A stretch of DNA of 64,000 nt from Ferruginibacter albus (lineage in GTDB: Bacteria; Bacteroidota; Bacteroidia; Chitinophagales; Chitinophagaceae): assembly GCF_020042285.1 (NCBI RefSeq), contig NZ_CP083388.1, positions 1 through 64,000 on the forward strand, read 5' to 3'. How positions within the stretch are numbered: the first letter of the stretch is position 1; every line of letters starts with the position of its first letter. The notes under the pieces are model-generated. The model saw only the letters and a list, made by a program, of their open reading frames with translations, searched no databases and had not been told where the DNA came from. Both the position numbers and the translations under genes were made by a program. Below, piece by piece: positions 1 to 9,175 of this stretch.

Positions 1-63
1 AGCAATAGCAATAAGAGCTGTTGCAATAGCCGCCCGTTTTCTTATACTCTGAATAATTTGCAT
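1..63 (-). CDS. SurA/PpiD-like peptidylprolyl isomerase, N-terminal fragment
   Basis: Only the first 21 codons lie in the window, read leftwards from an ATG at 61-63: MQIIQSIRKRAAIATALIAI. A short basic stretch followed by the start of one membrane helix is the usual N-terminus of the membrane-anchored SurA_N/PpiD-like folding factors of Bacteroidota, which assist outer-membrane protein maturation in the periplasm. The assignment rests on recalled resemblance of a very short piece; the catalytic parvulin domain would be outside the window. A well-formed promoter sits immediately upstream. Confidence 0.5.
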   Translation of the reverse strand, partial: MQIIQSIRKRAAIATALIAIA

Positions 64-86
64 ACAATCATTTATTAAAATGGACG

Positions 87-117
87 CAAAAATAGGCTAA
101 ATAATTATATGAACAAA
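87..117 (-). promoter_or_regulatory. Bacteroidota-type promoter of the isomerase gene
   Basis: On the minus strand TTTG (114-117) is followed after exactly 19 bases by TATTTTTG (87-94), matching the Bacteroidota -33/-7 consensus TTTG-N19-TAnnTTTG. The ATG at 61-63 lies about 23 bases downstream. Confidence 0.7.
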
Positions 118-622
118 CTGTGGAAAACCATTAAAAAACCAATAATGGCGGGCAACATAAAAAAGGTAGCATTTTTAAAATAACTACACCAAATCAATTC
201 CTGATTTTTACTTTTAACACTACACTGTGAATAAGCAATAAACTGTGTTAATAAGCCAATTAGTTGTTTGTAAATAATGAGGAAAATTTGATAATAATAA
301 TCTTAAAACTCGTTCAGGCATGTCACGATGTTAATTCATAAAAACTTATTGTTACTATTCTTAACACCTATAGTAATTATTCATCATTAAAGTTTATTCC
401 CCATATATATTACTAACAGTTGTTAAAAATTAAGTTCTATTTTCATTAAAATCAGTACACATAGTAAACATATAAAATGCTTTGCATGTTAATATAATGT
501 GGAGGATAGTGAATAACCGTTTAAATAATAATTATTTAATAGTTTTGAAGTTTATTATTCCACAAATTAACAGTGCTAATAGTAATAGGTATATTTTAAA
601 ATAAATAGTATTATATATTATT
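118..622. other. AT-rich intergenic region upstream of nadA
   Basis: About 500 bases without a credible gene on either strand. It is very AT-rich. The only motif seen is TAGTTTTG at 540-547, which fits the -7 consensus TAnnTTTG and could start nadA transcription with a leader of about 70 bases, but no clear -33 partner lies upstream. No riboswitch-like structure was recognised. Confidence 0.4.
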
Positions 623-1627
623 ATGCAAGATATTAACAGCGCAAAACAGAATTTAGAAACCGCCGGTTTTTTAAATCTGGAAGTAGACCCTTCTCTTGAT
701 TTATTTATAGAAATTGAAAATCTAAAAAAAGAAAAGAAGGCTATTGTTCTGGCGCATTATTACCAGGATGCGGATATACAAGATATAGCAGATTATATTG
801 GAGATAGTTTAGGATTGGCACAAATGGCAGAAAAAACGGATGCAGAAATTATTGTTTTTGCCGGTGTACATTTTATGGCAGAGACTGCAAAGATCTTAAA
901 CCCTCATAAGAAGGTCCTATTACCTGATTTAAGAGCCGGATGTAGCTTAAGTGATAGTGCACCCCCGGAATTATTTAAGCGCTTTAAAGAGAAGTATGCT
1001 GATCATACAGTGATAACCTATGTAAACTGTTCTGCCGGAATGAAAGCATTAAGTGATATTATTTGCACCAGCAGTAATGCAGAAAAAATAATTGAAAGCC
1101 TTCCTAAAGATGAAAAGATAATTTTTGCACCGGATAAGAACCTTGGTGCTTACCTGAATAAGAAAACCAATCGTAATATGGTTTTATGGAATGGAGCTTG
1201 CATGGTACACGAAATTTTTAGCCTGGAAAAGATTACCAAATTAAAAATCCAACATCCCAACGCTAAAGTAATAGCTCATCCCGAGTGTGAAGAACAAGTA
1301 TTGGCAGTAGCAGATTATATTGGAAGTACCACAGGATTACTTAAATATTCGCAGCAAAGTGATGCAAAGGAATTTATTGTGGTTACTGAGACTGGTATTC
1401 TGCATCAAATGCAAAAAGAAAGTCCTGATAAATTATTTATACCAGCTCCATCTAACAATGGTTGTGCCTGTAATGATTGCCCTCATATGAAATTAAATAC
1501 ATTAGAGAAATTGTATTTATGCATGAAATATGAATTGCCGGAAATAACGATGGATAAAGAATTGATTCTTGCCGCAAAGAAGCCTATTCAGCGTATGTTG
1601 GAAATAAGTGCTAAATATAAATTATAA
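623..1627 (+). CDS. nadA: Quinolinate synthase NadA
   Basis: NadA condenses iminoaspartate with dihydroxyacetone phosphate to quinolinate, the second step of de novo NAD synthesis, using a [4Fe-4S] cluster in the cytoplasm. The 334-residue length is normal for the family. The N-terminal [19 protein letters not shown] motif starts near residue 44, and the cluster-ligand cysteines appear as C107 (RAGCSLS), C193 (NGACMVHE) and one of C281/C283/C286 in the CACNDCPHM segment. The start ATG gives the usual N-terminus. nadB and nadC are not in the window, so the NAD genes are dispersed here. Confident assignment. Confidence 0.97.
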   Translation: MQDINSAKQNLETAGFLNLEVDPSLDLFIEIENLKKEKKAIVLAHYYQDADIQDIADYIGDSLGLAQMAEKTDAEIIVFAGVHFMAETAKILNPHKKVLLPDLRAGCSLSDSAPPELFKRFKEKYADHTVITYVNCSAGMKALSDIICTSSNAEKIIESLPKDEKIIFAPDKNLGAYLNKKTNRNMVLWNGACMVHEIFSLEKITKLKIQHPNAKVIAHPECEEQVLAVADYIGSTTGLLKYSQQSDAKEFIVVTETGILHQMQKESPDKLFIPAPSNNGCACNDCPHMKLNTLEKLYLCMKYELPEITMDKELILAAKKPIQRMLEISAKYKL

Positions 1628-1635
1628 AGATATTA

Positions 1636-1664
1636 TTGAAAATAAGTAAATGTTTTTACTTTTG
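1636..1664 (+). promoter_or_regulatory. Promoter for the 148-aa membrane protein
   Basis: TTG at 1636-1638, 18 bases, then TACTTTTG at 1657-1664 (TAnnTTTG). The ATG follows at 1687, so the gene has its own promoter rather than depending on nadA. Confidence 0.6.
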
Positions 1665-1686
1665 ACAGAATTACAATTATTTTTTC

Positions 1687-2133
1687 ATGCCAAAGGATTC
1701 TATACCTTCTGTTATACCTAACCGAACAGCTTCCATAATATATGGTATTACAATTATTTTAACCGGTATATATTATTTTTATTATTCAAGACAAATAAGT
1801 CCTTCGCTTCCCAAATTTTTTCGTCATTCTTTTATTGTTTATACAATAGGAATTTGCTTCTTTTTTGCGGGCTTCTCTATTGTGTTTGATTTATTAATAA
1901 CTAAGATTTCCGGTTATTTATTAGCACTACTATTATTTTGTTTGGCAGTTACAATTGAATTGAGAGGATTACTAAATTCCGCAGAAGAATTAAAATATAT
2001 TTATGCGCAGGGTTTTATAAGAGACCTGGGATTAAGTGCATGCGGTATCATTGTTTCTAATTTTAAACGCGGCCAGATATATGAACGTAAACATAATCGC
2101 AGGAGAAGCAAGCCTGTTCAACCACTATCCTAA
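1687..2133 (+). CDS. Small integral membrane protein, unknown function
   Basis: The 148-residue product has about three predicted membrane helices (near residues 16-34, 47-70 and 74-92), then a soluble, basic C-terminal tail ending in RKHNRRRSKPVQPLS. I do not recognise a family. The gene has its own promoter and converges on the SDR gene, the two stop codons overlapping by a few bases. Composition is like the neighbours. That it is a real gene is supported by the promoter and the hydrophobicity pattern; function is unknown. Confidence 0.7.
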   Translation: MPKDSIPSVIPNRTASIIYGITIILTGIYYFYYSRQISPSLPKFFRHSFIVYTIGICFFFAGFSIVFDLLITKISGYLLALLLFCLAVTIELRGLLNSAEELKYIYAQGFIRDLGLSACGIIVSNFKRGQIYERKHNRRRSKPVQPLS

Positions 2134-2951
2134 ATAAAAAGATCTTTATACAATTTATCGGTTGGAGATATCGCGTATTTATCAAAGTTGTTAATTCCCT
2201 CGTTTTTTAAAATATCTTCATCAATAAAATTATTACCCGAGCACTCTGTTGATGATTTTGAAAGAATGTAAAATGCAGCATCAGCAATAATTTCAGTAGT
2301 TCTACTCATTTTTATTAAAGCATCCCCACCTAATAAATTTTTGACAGCAGCGGTAGCGATAGTTGTTTGCGGCCATAAGGTATTAGCTGCAATATTATAT
2401 TTTTTAAGCTCTGCAGATAATCCCATGGTTACCATCGTCATTCCATATTTACTTATAGTGTATGCGGCATGGTTAGTGAACCATTTTATATCCAAATTAA
2501 CCGGGGGAGACAATGTGAGTATATGTGAATTATTTCCTTTTTTCAAATACGGAATACAGGCTTTGCTTACCATAAAAGTACCACGAACATTAATATCCTG
2601 CATCAGATCATAACGCTTTGCTTCTGTACTTTCAACAGGAGTTAATGAAATAGCCGAGGCATTGTTTATTAAAATATCGATGCCGCCAAAATGAGCTGCC
2701 GCTCTTTCAACAGCTGATTGTATTTGCGCTTCATCTCTAATGTCACATTGAATAGGCAAAGCTTTTCCTCCGGTTTTTTCCATTTCTTCCGCTGCAGAAA
2801 AAATAGTGCCGCCTAACTTCGGATCCTCTTCTATTGATTTTGCAACCACAACAATATTTGCTCCTTCTTTAGCCAACCTGATTCCAATTGCTTTACCAAT
2901 TCCCCTGGAAGCTCCTGTAATAAAAACTGTTCGGTTTTTAAACATAACCAT
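2130..2951 (-). CDS. Short-chain dehydrogenase/reductase, HSDL2-like
   Basis: A 273-residue classical SDR with the Rossmann motif TGASRGIG (residues 12-19), NNAS (97-100), a catalytic serine near S148 and the Y164-x3-K168 pair (YTISKYG). The segment around AANTLWPQTTIATAA is typical of the hydroxysteroid dehydrogenase-like 2 (HSDL2) group, which reduces or oxidises fatty or steroid-like carbonyl substrates with NAD(P)H; the substrate here is unknown. There is no C-terminal SCP2 domain. Start could be 2951 or the ATG at 2945. A TAGATTTG box at 2960-2967 on the minus strand puts the expected transcription start within a few bases of the ATG, so the leader would be very short. Confidence 0.85.
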   Translation of the reverse strand: MVMFKNRTVFITGASRGIGKAIGIRLAKEGANIVVVAKSIEEDPKLGGTIFSAAEEMEKTGGKALPIQCDIRDEAQIQSAVERAAAHFGGIDILINNASAISLTPVESTEAKRYDLMQDINVRGTFMVSKACIPYLKKGNNSHILTLSPPVNLDIKWFTNHAAYTISKYGMTMVTMGLSAELKKYNIAANTLWPQTTIATAAVKNLLGGDALIKMSRTTEIIADAAFYILSKSSTECSGNNFIDEDILKNEGINNFDKYAISPTDKLYKDLFI

Positions 2952-2959
2952 CGTTTTAT

Positions 2960-2967
2960 CAAATCTA
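2960..2967 (-). promoter_or_regulatory. -7 box of the SDR gene
   Basis: TAGATTTG on the minus strand fits TAnnTTTG. It ends only 8 bases before the ATG at 2951, implying a leader of a few bases or none. No strong -33 element is seen. Confidence 0.4.
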
Positions 2968-3007
2968 CTTTAATTGTTTTTATATTTATAGTTTATTGCT
3001 GCTAAAT

Positions 3008-3391
3008 ATGCTGAACAAAACGTTGCGAAAAAATTTTTTATCTCTTTTCTTATCTGCGATTTTATTAAGTTCATGTAAGTATTATTACCAAAGCAAGGCA
3101 GAAAAAACTATCCAGGCATACATGCAAAAAAACTTAGCTTATCCCGATTCTTATAAGCAGAAACGAGCATATCCAATCGTACGAATGCATATTACTCAGA
3201 AGGACGCGGATTTGGCTAATACATTGCCAGGTAGAGATGAAAAAGCATTTGATGGCTGGGTGATGGCCGTTGATATTGAAGCAAAGAATATAAACGGGAT
3301 GAAAGATGAACAGGCCGCTGATTTCAGTTTAAATTGCTCCTGCGATAGTGTTGTATCCTCTGATGTGGCTCCCTATTTTTTTAAAAAGTAA
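3008..3391 (+). CDS. Putative lipoprotein, unknown function
   Basis: From the ATG at 3008 the product is 127 residues, beginning with a basic N-terminus, a hydrophobic stretch and the lipobox LLSSC (cysteine 23 from this start), so it is probably a lipidated envelope protein. The mature part has an early YxxxKAEKTIQAYMQKNL region and two cysteines in LNCSCDS. An upstream in-frame TTG at 2996 is possible but the ATG gives the more standard signal peptide. No family recognised. It is transcribed divergently from the SDR gene. Confidence 0.65.
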   Translation: MLNKTLRKNFLSLFLSAILLSSCKYYYQSKAEKTIQAYMQKNLAYPDSYKQKRAYPIVRMHITQKDADLANTLPGRDEKAFDGWVMAVDIEAKNINGMKDEQAADFSLNCSCDSVVSSDVAPYFFKK

Positions 3392-3478
3392 AACTTTAGT
3401 ACAAGCGATAAATACTCCTCTTTTCAAGAATTAATAACATATTGGTTCACAGCGTACAGAATTTTTTTTCTAAAAAAG

Positions 3479-3521
3479 TTAAACAAATGTTTGATTAATT
3501 TTAAACAACTGTTTAACTTTG
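3479..3521 (+). promoter_or_regulatory. TetR promoter with two tandem operators
   Basis: Two near-identical palindromes lie 22 bases apart centre to centre: TTAAACA-AA-TGTTTGA (3479-3494, one mismatch) and TTAAACA-AC-TGTTTAA (3501-3516, perfect arms). The promoter is interleaved with them: TTTG at 3490-3493, 20 bases, TAACTTTG at 3514-3521, and ATG at 3540. The second operator overlaps the -7 box and the first covers the -33 element, so the TetR protein encoded next probably represses its own operon. Confidence 0.75.
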
Positions 3522-3539
3522 CGCCCATATTGATTGATT

Positions 3540-4169
3540 ATGGCATATAATGAAAAACAGATCACAATTATGGAAACAGCCGAAAAACTCTTTGCTGAAA
3601 AGGGTTTTAGCGGAACATCCGTAAGAGATATAGCCGATGCTGCTGATGTAAATGTTGCGATGATATCCTATTATTTCGGCTCAAAAGAAAAGTTATTTGA
3701 AGCATTATTTAGTTACCGGGCTGAATCAAGCACCTTGAAACTGGAAAGTGTTATACAGGATAAGCAATTGACAGCGCTTGAAAAAGTGTATTCATTGGTG
3801 GATTATTATATCGACAGAATACAGCGATATCCTTGTTTTAATAAAATTTTCCTGCGGGAACAGATGACCAATTTTCGCTCTACAACAACAGCGATGATTA
3901 CGGATTATAAAAAGAAAAACCAGGAATTAATAAAACAAATTATTAACGAAGGACAAAAAAAGGGTGAAATAAAAAAAGGAGTAGATGTACCAATGATGAT
4001 GGCAACGTTGATCGGCACTGCATCTCACCTGGTTACGACCCAGCATTATTTTAAAGAGTTAAACAACCTGGAATCATTATCTGAAGAAGAATTTAATAAG
4101 TACCTGAAGAAAAAACTAAGCATACATCTCAAAACATTATTCAAAGCACTTTTAACAAATGAAGTATAA
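3540..4169 (+). CDS. TetR-family transcriptional regulator of the efflux operon
   Basis: A 209-residue TetR protein: the N-terminal helix-turn-helix runs from about residue 8 to 52 (FAEKGFSGTSVRDIADAADVN followed by a YYFGSKEKLFEALF motif) and the remainder is an all-helical ligand and dimerisation domain. The ATG at 3540 is preferred over an in-frame TTG at 3534. It overlaps the tolC-like gene by about 11 bases and heads a four-gene operon, so it most likely senses a substrate of the pump and releases the tandem operators upstream. The ligand is unknown. Confidence 0.92.
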   Translation: MAYNEKQITIMETAEKLFAEKGFSGTSVRDIADAADVNVAMISYYFGSKEKLFEALFSYRAESSTLKLESVIQDKQLTALEKVYSLVDYYIDRIQRYPCFNKIFLREQMTNFRSTTTAMITDYKKKNQELIKQIINEGQKKGEIKKGVDVPMMMATLIGTASHLVTTQHYFKELNNLESLSEEEFNKYLKKKLSIHLKTLFKALLTNEV

Positions 4170-5490
4170 TATGATACGTACGACAGGATTTTTAATTGCA
4201 CTAACGCTTATGAGTACCCGAATTTTGGCACAGGACAGTACTCGTACTATTACGTTGAAAGAAGCAATTAATCTAAGCATCCAAAACAGCAAAATTTTAA
4301 AAAACAGCAAGGCAAAGATCGATGAGGCAACCGCAGCAGTCAGCGAAGCTAATGAAAGAAAGCTTCCCGATTTTAGTGTGAGTGGGGCTTATTTGTATTT
4401 ACCTTTTCAACCTAATATAAACATTGCTAAAAACGGCTCAGATACATCTGGCGGCGGTGGCGGAACTCCTAAAGTTAACCAGGCTATTTATGGCATTGCT
4501 TCTGTTTCTTACCCTGTTTTTACAGGTGGAAAATTAAAGTACGGAGTAGAATCTGCTAAGTATTTGGCAGAAGCTGTAAAGCTAGATGCAGATAATAACC
4601 GCGGAGATGTTATAATGAATACTATCAATGCTTATAGCAATTTGTATAAGGCTAAGGCAGCTGTTGAATTGGTAAAGCAAAATCTTGATCAATCTAATCA
4701 ACGGGTAAAAGACTTTTCGAACCTGGAACAAAACGGATTACTTGCAAGAAATGATCTATTAAAAGTTCAATTACAATCATCTAACGTAGAGCTGGCTTTG
4801 TTAGATGCAGAAAGTAATTACAAAGTTTCAATAGTGAATATGGATCTGTTGTTAGGCCTGCCTGAAACAACAATTATAGTTCCAGATTCTGCAAGCCTTT
4901 GGGAACAAAACCAGGTAAAATCAATTGATGATTATGAACAATCATCTTTGCAAAACAGAAAAGATCTGGCTGCGCTTACAGCAAGAAAAAAGGCAGCAGA
5001 CCTTGGTATTAAATTAGCACATGCTGAGTATTATCCAAGCCTGGCGCTCACAGGCGGCTACATCGCAGCGGATATTCCGGGGTTTGTATCTATTACCAAT
5101 GCAGTGAATATCGGTATAGGAGTTAAGTATGAGCTTTCTTCTCTTTGGAAAACAAAAACAAAAATTGCCGAAGCAAAAGCAAAATCCGATCAATTATCAG
5201 CAAGCCAGGAAATGTTGAATGATAATATCAAACTACAAATAAACCAGGCCTATCAAAATTATTTAGTAAGCCAGAAAAAAATTGAAGTATACCAAAAGGC
5301 AGTAGAACAGGCAAATGAAAATTATCGCATCACAAAAAATAAATACGATAATGCTTTGGAAACATTAACCGATTTATTAGACGCAGATGTATCGCAATTA
5401 CAAACAAGATTAAACGCTGCCAACGCTGTGATAGATGCCAATACAGCGTATAACAAATTATTACAAGCAGCAGGACTTTTAAACAACTAA
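4159..5490 (+). CDS. TolC-family outer membrane efflux protein
   Basis: A 443-residue outer membrane factor with a signal peptide (a hydrophobic stretch ending LAQDST near residue 25) and two repeated long coiled-coil halves typical of TolC. It would form the outer membrane channel of a tripartite pump with the adaptor and MFS transporter encoded next. A glycine-rich insert (SGGGGGTPK) lies near residue 100. The ATG at 4159 overlaps the tetR gene; a second ATG at 4171 also gives a full signal peptide. Operon position supports the role. Confidence 0.92.
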   Translation: MKYNMIRTTGFLIALTLMSTRILAQDSTRTITLKEAINLSIQNSKILKNSKAKIDEATAAVSEANERKLPDFSVSGAYLYLPFQPNINIAKNGSDTSGGGGGTPKVNQAIYGIASVSYPVFTGGKLKYGVESAKYLAEAVKLDADNNRGDVIMNTINAYSNLYKAKAAVELVKQNLDQSNQRVKDFSNLEQNGLLARNDLLKVQLQSSNVELALLDAESNYKVSIVNMDLLLGLPETTIIVPDSASLWEQNQVKSIDDYEQSSLQNRKDLAALTARKKAADLGIKLAHAEYYPSLALTGGYIAADIPGFVSITNAVNIGIGVKYELSSLWKTKTKIAEAKAKSDQLSASQEMLNDNIKLQINQAYQNYLVSQKKIEVYQKAVEQANENYRITKNKYDNALETLTDLLDADVSQLQTRLNAANAVIDANTAYNKLLQAAGLLNN

Positions 5491-5520
5491 TTAAATTAAA
5501 AAACTAAAAGAAGAAAATAT

Positions 5521-6621
5521 ATGTCAACTAATCAACAAAAACCGGAAGCTCCAAAAAAGAAAAGTAAAGGTTTTATAATAGTTCTAGCTATACTAATTCT
5601 TGGTGGCGGAACATTTGGTTTAACTACATACATTCATGGTCAACACCACGAAGAAACAGACGATGCGCAAATTGATGCTAACATCAGTCCTGTTATTCCA
5701 AGAGTTGCCGGGTATGTAAAAGAAGTACGTGTAAAAGACAATCAGTATGTAAAAAAAGGAGATACACTGATAATTTTAGATGATAGAGATCTGGCCATCC
5801 GCGTACAACAGGCAGAAGCAGCTTTATCTACAGCGCAAAGTAATTTAGGTGCTGCAGAAGCAACCACCAATGCATCTAGAGCAAATATCGCAAGTACTGA
5901 AGCCGGTGTTTCTACTATTGATGCACAAATAGCAACCGCTAAGGTTAACCTATGGAGAGCAACGCAGGATTATCAACGTTATGCTAATTTAATCAAAGAC
6001 CATTCTATTACTCAACAACAATTTGAACAAGCAGAAGCTGCTAAACAAACAGCCGAAAACCAGCTGAATGTTTTAGAACAACAAAAAAACCAGGTTTCAA
6101 AACAAACCAGCGCAGTGGCTTCTCAAAGCAATGCAACCTCTTCACAAATTAGTGTAGCCGGTTCCGTTATTAAGCAAAAAGAAGTAGATGTGGCGGATGC
6201 TAAGCTAGATCTCTCTTATGCAGTGATCACTGCACAGGAATCGGGCTTGATCTCAAAAGTGAATGTACAGGAAGGTCAATTTTTACAATCCGGACAATCG
6301 CTTTTCAATATTGTATTAAGCAATGATGTGTGGGTGGTTGCCAATTTTAAAGAAACACAATTTGGAAAAATACAAGTAGGACAAAAAGTAATTGTGCATG
6401 TAGACGCCTACCCAGGTCATGATTTTGAAGGAAAAGTTACTTCGTTCTCACCTGCTACCGGCTCACGTTTTGCTTTATTGCCTCCGGATAACTCAAGTGG
6501 AAACTTTGTAAAAGTAGTTTCTCGTTTACCGGTAAAAATAGAGTTTGATAAAAGCAGCGATTCGTTGGTAAACCAATTGCGCCCGGGCATGAACGTAGCA
6601 GCAGACGTGCATTTGGATTAA
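5521..6621 (+). CDS. HlyD/EmrA-family membrane fusion protein
   Basis: A 366-residue periplasmic adaptor: one N-terminal membrane helix (about residues 17-37), the ETDDAQIDANISPVIPRVAGYV biotinyl-lipoyl-like motif just after it, a long coiled-coil hairpin (about 90-230), and a C-terminal barrel with VWVVANFKETQ and IVHVDAYPG. It links the inner membrane MFS transporter to the TolC-like channel. It lies 30 bases after the tolC-like gene and 27 before the transporter gene, consistent with one operon. Confidence 0.93.
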   Translation: MSTNQQKPEAPKKKSKGFIIVLAILILGGGTFGLTTYIHGQHHEETDDAQIDANISPVIPRVAGYVKEVRVKDNQYVKKGDTLIILDDRDLAIRVQQAEAALSTAQSNLGAAEATTNASRANIASTEAGVSTIDAQIATAKVNLWRATQDYQRYANLIKDHSITQQQFEQAEAAKQTAENQLNVLEQQKNQVSKQTSAVASQSNATSSQISVAGSVIKQKEVDVADAKLDLSYAVITAQESGLISKVNVQEGQFLQSGQSLFNIVLSNDVWVVANFKETQFGKIQVGQKVIVHVDAYPGHDFEGKVTSFSPATGSRFALLPPDNSSGNFVKVVSRLPVKIEFDKSSDSLVNQLRPGMNVAADVHLD

Positions 6622-6648
6622 TTAAACAGATAGACAAATAAGTATTAA

Positions 6649-8232
6649 ATGACACAAGCAGAATCATTAGTTGAGTATGGAAGCAGAAGGGTAATCATAA
6701 CTATTACTGCTATCTTCTGCGCATTGCTGGAAATAGTTGATACCACGATTGTAAACGTGGCATTAAATGAAATGCGTGGAAACCTGGGAGCAACGTTGAC
6801 AGAAATAGGATGGGTAGTTACAGCTTATGCTATTGGTAATGTAATTATCATTCCAATGACAAGCTGGCTGGCGCAACAATTTGGAAGACGCAATTATTTC
6901 GCAGCATCTATTATATTGTTTACCGTCTGTTCTTTTTTATGCGGTAATGCAACAGGTATTTGGGAATTAGTGGCCTTCCGCTTTTTACAAGGCGTTGGGG
7001 GCGGCGCATTGTTGGTTACCTCTCAAACCATTATTACCGAAAGCTATCCACCAGAAAAAAGAAGTATGGCGCAGGCTATATATGGCTTGGGTGTAATTAT
7101 TGGTCCAACATTAGGACCGCCATTGGGTGGTTATATTGTTGACCACTTTAAATGGCCGGATATTTTCTATATCAATATTCCTATCGGTATAATTGCTACG
7201 TTACTAACGCTACAGTATGTACGCAGTCCGAAATATGGCGAAAAGAAAAAAGGTAAGGATATTGATTGGCTTGGGATTGCGTTATTGGCAATTACTATCG
7301 GTTCCTTACAATATGTGTTGGAAAAAGGTCAAGATGACGATTGGTTCAGCAGCAGCGTTATAACAACGTTTGCAGTATTAGCGGGTTTGGGTTTATTCTT
7401 TTTTATCTGGCGAGAATTAACGTTTAAAAATCCTATTGTAGAATTAAGGGTTTTAAAGAATAGTAATTTAAGGATCGGAACAATTCTATCTTTTATAATG
7501 GGATTCGGTTTGTATGGATCTACCTTCATTATTCCTTTATATACACAAGCAACATTAGGCTGGACGGCGCAGCAAGCCGGTATGCTTATGATACCATCTG
7601 CAATAACAACAGCATTCATGATGCCGGTTATCGGTAATATTTTACAGAAAGGTGCGCCGCAACAAGTGTTAGTTTCAATAGGAATGTTGATATTTTCCAT
7701 ATTTACTTTTTGGTGCTTTGCTATTTTAACGCCGGATACAAGTGTAGATAATTTTTTCTGGCCCTTGATACTTAGAGGTATGGGAATGGGTTTATTATTT
7801 ATTCCTATTACAGCATTGTCTCTGTCATCGTTAAAAGGCCAGCAAATTGGACAAGGTGCTGCTTTTACCGGGATGATGCGCCAGCTCGGTGGTTCTTTTG
7901 GTATTGCGATCATTACAACCTTTATGTCGCATCAAAATATTGTACATCGCGTAAGCCTTATCAGTCATTTGGATTCGACCAACCCCGTGGTGCAGCAAAA
8001 GGTACAAGCTATTCAGCATAGCAATATTCTTAAGGGAATGGATCCTCTAAAAGCATTAAAAAGCGCTTACGCCATGTTAGAGGGAATGGTGATGAAACAA
8101 GCCACTGTATTATCGTATATGGATGTGTTCTTATATCTAGGGATTATGTTTTTGATCTGTGTTCCGTTTGTATTAATTGTGCGTGGAAATAAAGAAAAGA
8201 AAAAGGTGGATTTGTCAGAAGCTATGCATTAA
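6649..8232 (+). CDS. EmrB/QacA-type MFS drug exporter (DHA2 family)
   Basis: A 527-residue transporter with about 14 membrane helices, as expected for DHA2 proton-driven drug exporters. It shows the family's D-TIVN motif in helix 1 (LEIVDTTIVNVAL), an R-x-LQG motif (FRFLQGVGGGALL) and the motif C-like GLGVIIGPTLGPPLGGYI. It forms the inner membrane part of the EmrAB-TolC-like pump encoded here and controlled by the TetR gene. The substrate cannot be inferred. A bidirectional terminator follows. Confidence 0.94.
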   Translation: MTQAESLVEYGSRRVIITITAIFCALLEIVDTTIVNVALNEMRGNLGATLTEIGWVVTAYAIGNVIIIPMTSWLAQQFGRRNYFAASIILFTVCSFLCGNATGIWELVAFRFLQGVGGGALLVTSQTIITESYPPEKRSMAQAIYGLGVIIGPTLGPPLGGYIVDHFKWPDIFYINIPIGIIATLLTLQYVRSPKYGEKKKGKDIDWLGIALLAITIGSLQYVLEKGQDDDWFSSSVITTFAVLAGLGLFFFIWRELTFKNPIVELRVLKNSNLRIGTILSFIMGFGLYGSTFIIPLYTQATLGWTAQQAGMLMIPSAITTAFMMPVIGNILQKGAPQQVLVSIGMLIFSIFTFWCFAILTPDTSVDNFFWPLILRGMGMGLLFIPITALSLSSLKGQQIGQGAAFTGMMRQLGGSFGIAIITTFMSHQNIVHRVSLISHLDSTNPVVQQKVQAIQHSNILKGMDPLKALKSAYAMLEGMVMKQATVLSYMDVFLYLGIMFLICVPFVLIVRGNKEKKKVDLSEAMH

Positions 8233-8270
8233 ACATATTTCCTTTGGAAAACGCTTGGAATGTTCCAACA

Positions 8271-8299
8271 AAAAACCCTCGTATAATACGAGGGTTTTG
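8271..8299. terminator. Bidirectional terminator between efflux operon and OsmC gene
   Basis: CCCTCGTA-TAA-TACGAGGG (8276-8294) is a perfect 8-bp hairpin with an A-run before it and a T-run after it, so it can stop transcription from both converging genes. Confidence 0.85.
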
Positions 8300-8315
8300 C
8301 TTTTATAAAACTTTC

Positions 8316-8726
8316 TTAAGCTAAAGTTGCTTCGTGTGTGATGTTGGTGTTGAATAATTTTGAGATAGGGCAATTTGCTTTCGCATCAGCAACACTCTCG
8401 TCAAATTTTTCTTTACTGATACCCGGAACTTTTGCCGTAACACTTAAATGTGATTCTGTAATAGAACCATTATCCAGCGTTACTTCACATTTTGTTTCAA
8501 TGCTGTCGGCGGTAAAGCCTGCTGCATTTAATACAAAGCTCAATTTCATTGTAAAGCATCCTGCGTGAGCAGCAGCAATCAATTCTTCCGGATTGGTGCC
8601 TACGCCATCTGCAAAACGTGAATTAAAAGAATATTGCGTTTTGTTCAATGTTGTGCTTTGTGTGGTAAGATGGCCATTGCCTTCTTTACCGGTGCCGTTC
8701 CAAACGGCTGTTGCATTACGTTTCAT
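8316..8726 (-). CDS. OsmC-family peroxiredoxin
   Basis: A 136-residue OsmC/Ohr-superfamily protein, which reduces organic hydroperoxides using two cysteines. Both are present: C57 in AAHAGCFTMKL and C119 in AKANCPISKLF. The TNPEELIAAAHAGC signature places it in the OsmC rather than the Ohr branch. Cytoplasmic; osmotic or oxidative stress protection is the expected role. It lies 6 bases downstream of the Spx/ArsC-like gene, so the two are probably cotranscribed. Confidence 0.93.
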   Translation of the reverse strand: MKRNATAVWNGTGKEGNGHLTTQSTTLNKTQYSFNSRFADGVGTNPEELIAAAHAGCFTMKLSFVLNAAGFTADSIETKCEVTLDNGSITESHLSVTAKVPGISKEKFDESVADAKANCPISKLFNTNITHEATLA

Positions 8727-8732
8727 TTATTT

Positions 8733-9080
8733 TTATTTTAAGTGTTTACTAAATTCAGTTTCGTTAAAGCCCACCAAAATTACGTTGCCCGCTTCAATTA
8801 CCGGACGTTTGATGATACTATTATTTTGCTGCATAATTTTTATAGCGGCCGTTTGATTGGTTGCACTTTCCTGCTGTTCAGGTGTAAGGCTTTTCCAGGT
8901 AGTACTTTTTTTGTTTAATAAAATTTCCCAACCAACTTTTTTGCACCACTCTGCTAATTTCTCTTTTGAGATTCCTTCTGTTTTATAATTATGAAAAGAG
9001 TATTCCACCTTGTTTTTCTTTAACCAATCTTGTGTTTTTTTGATCGTATCACAATTGGGTATTCCGTAAACAGTAATCAT
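8733..9080 (-). CDS. ArsC/Spx-like (YffB-type) protein
   Basis: A 115-residue thioredoxin-fold protein of the arsenate reductase-like family, with a single cysteine at position 10 (YGIPNCDTIKKTQDWL) and the conserved RPVIEAGN segment near the C-terminus (IIKRPVIEAGNVILVGF). The CxxT arrangement rather than CxxC resembles YffB-type proteins, which may act on glutathione-like thiols or as Spx-like factors; the actual activity is not known. It is the first gene of a pair with the OsmC peroxidase, suggesting thiol stress. Confidence 0.85.
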   Translation of the reverse strand: MITVYGIPNCDTIKKTQDWLKKNKVEYSFHNYKTEGISKEKLAEWCKKVGWEILLNKKSTTWKSLTPEQQESATNQTAAIKIMQQNNSIIKRPVIEAGNVILVGFNETEFSKHLK

Positions 9081-9175
9081 GTTTGTTCGCTTAAGTTGTA
9101 TAGTTTAAATCGTGAGATGTCAGGCGTGAAAAAGTATTAAATCAGCACTTCGCGTTTATCGATTTACGTATCACG

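Noticed and set aside
7329..7913. 194-codon open frame on the minus strand
   Set aside because: Entirely antisense to the MFS transporter gene, whose motifs and operon position are clear; composition is that of a shadow frame.
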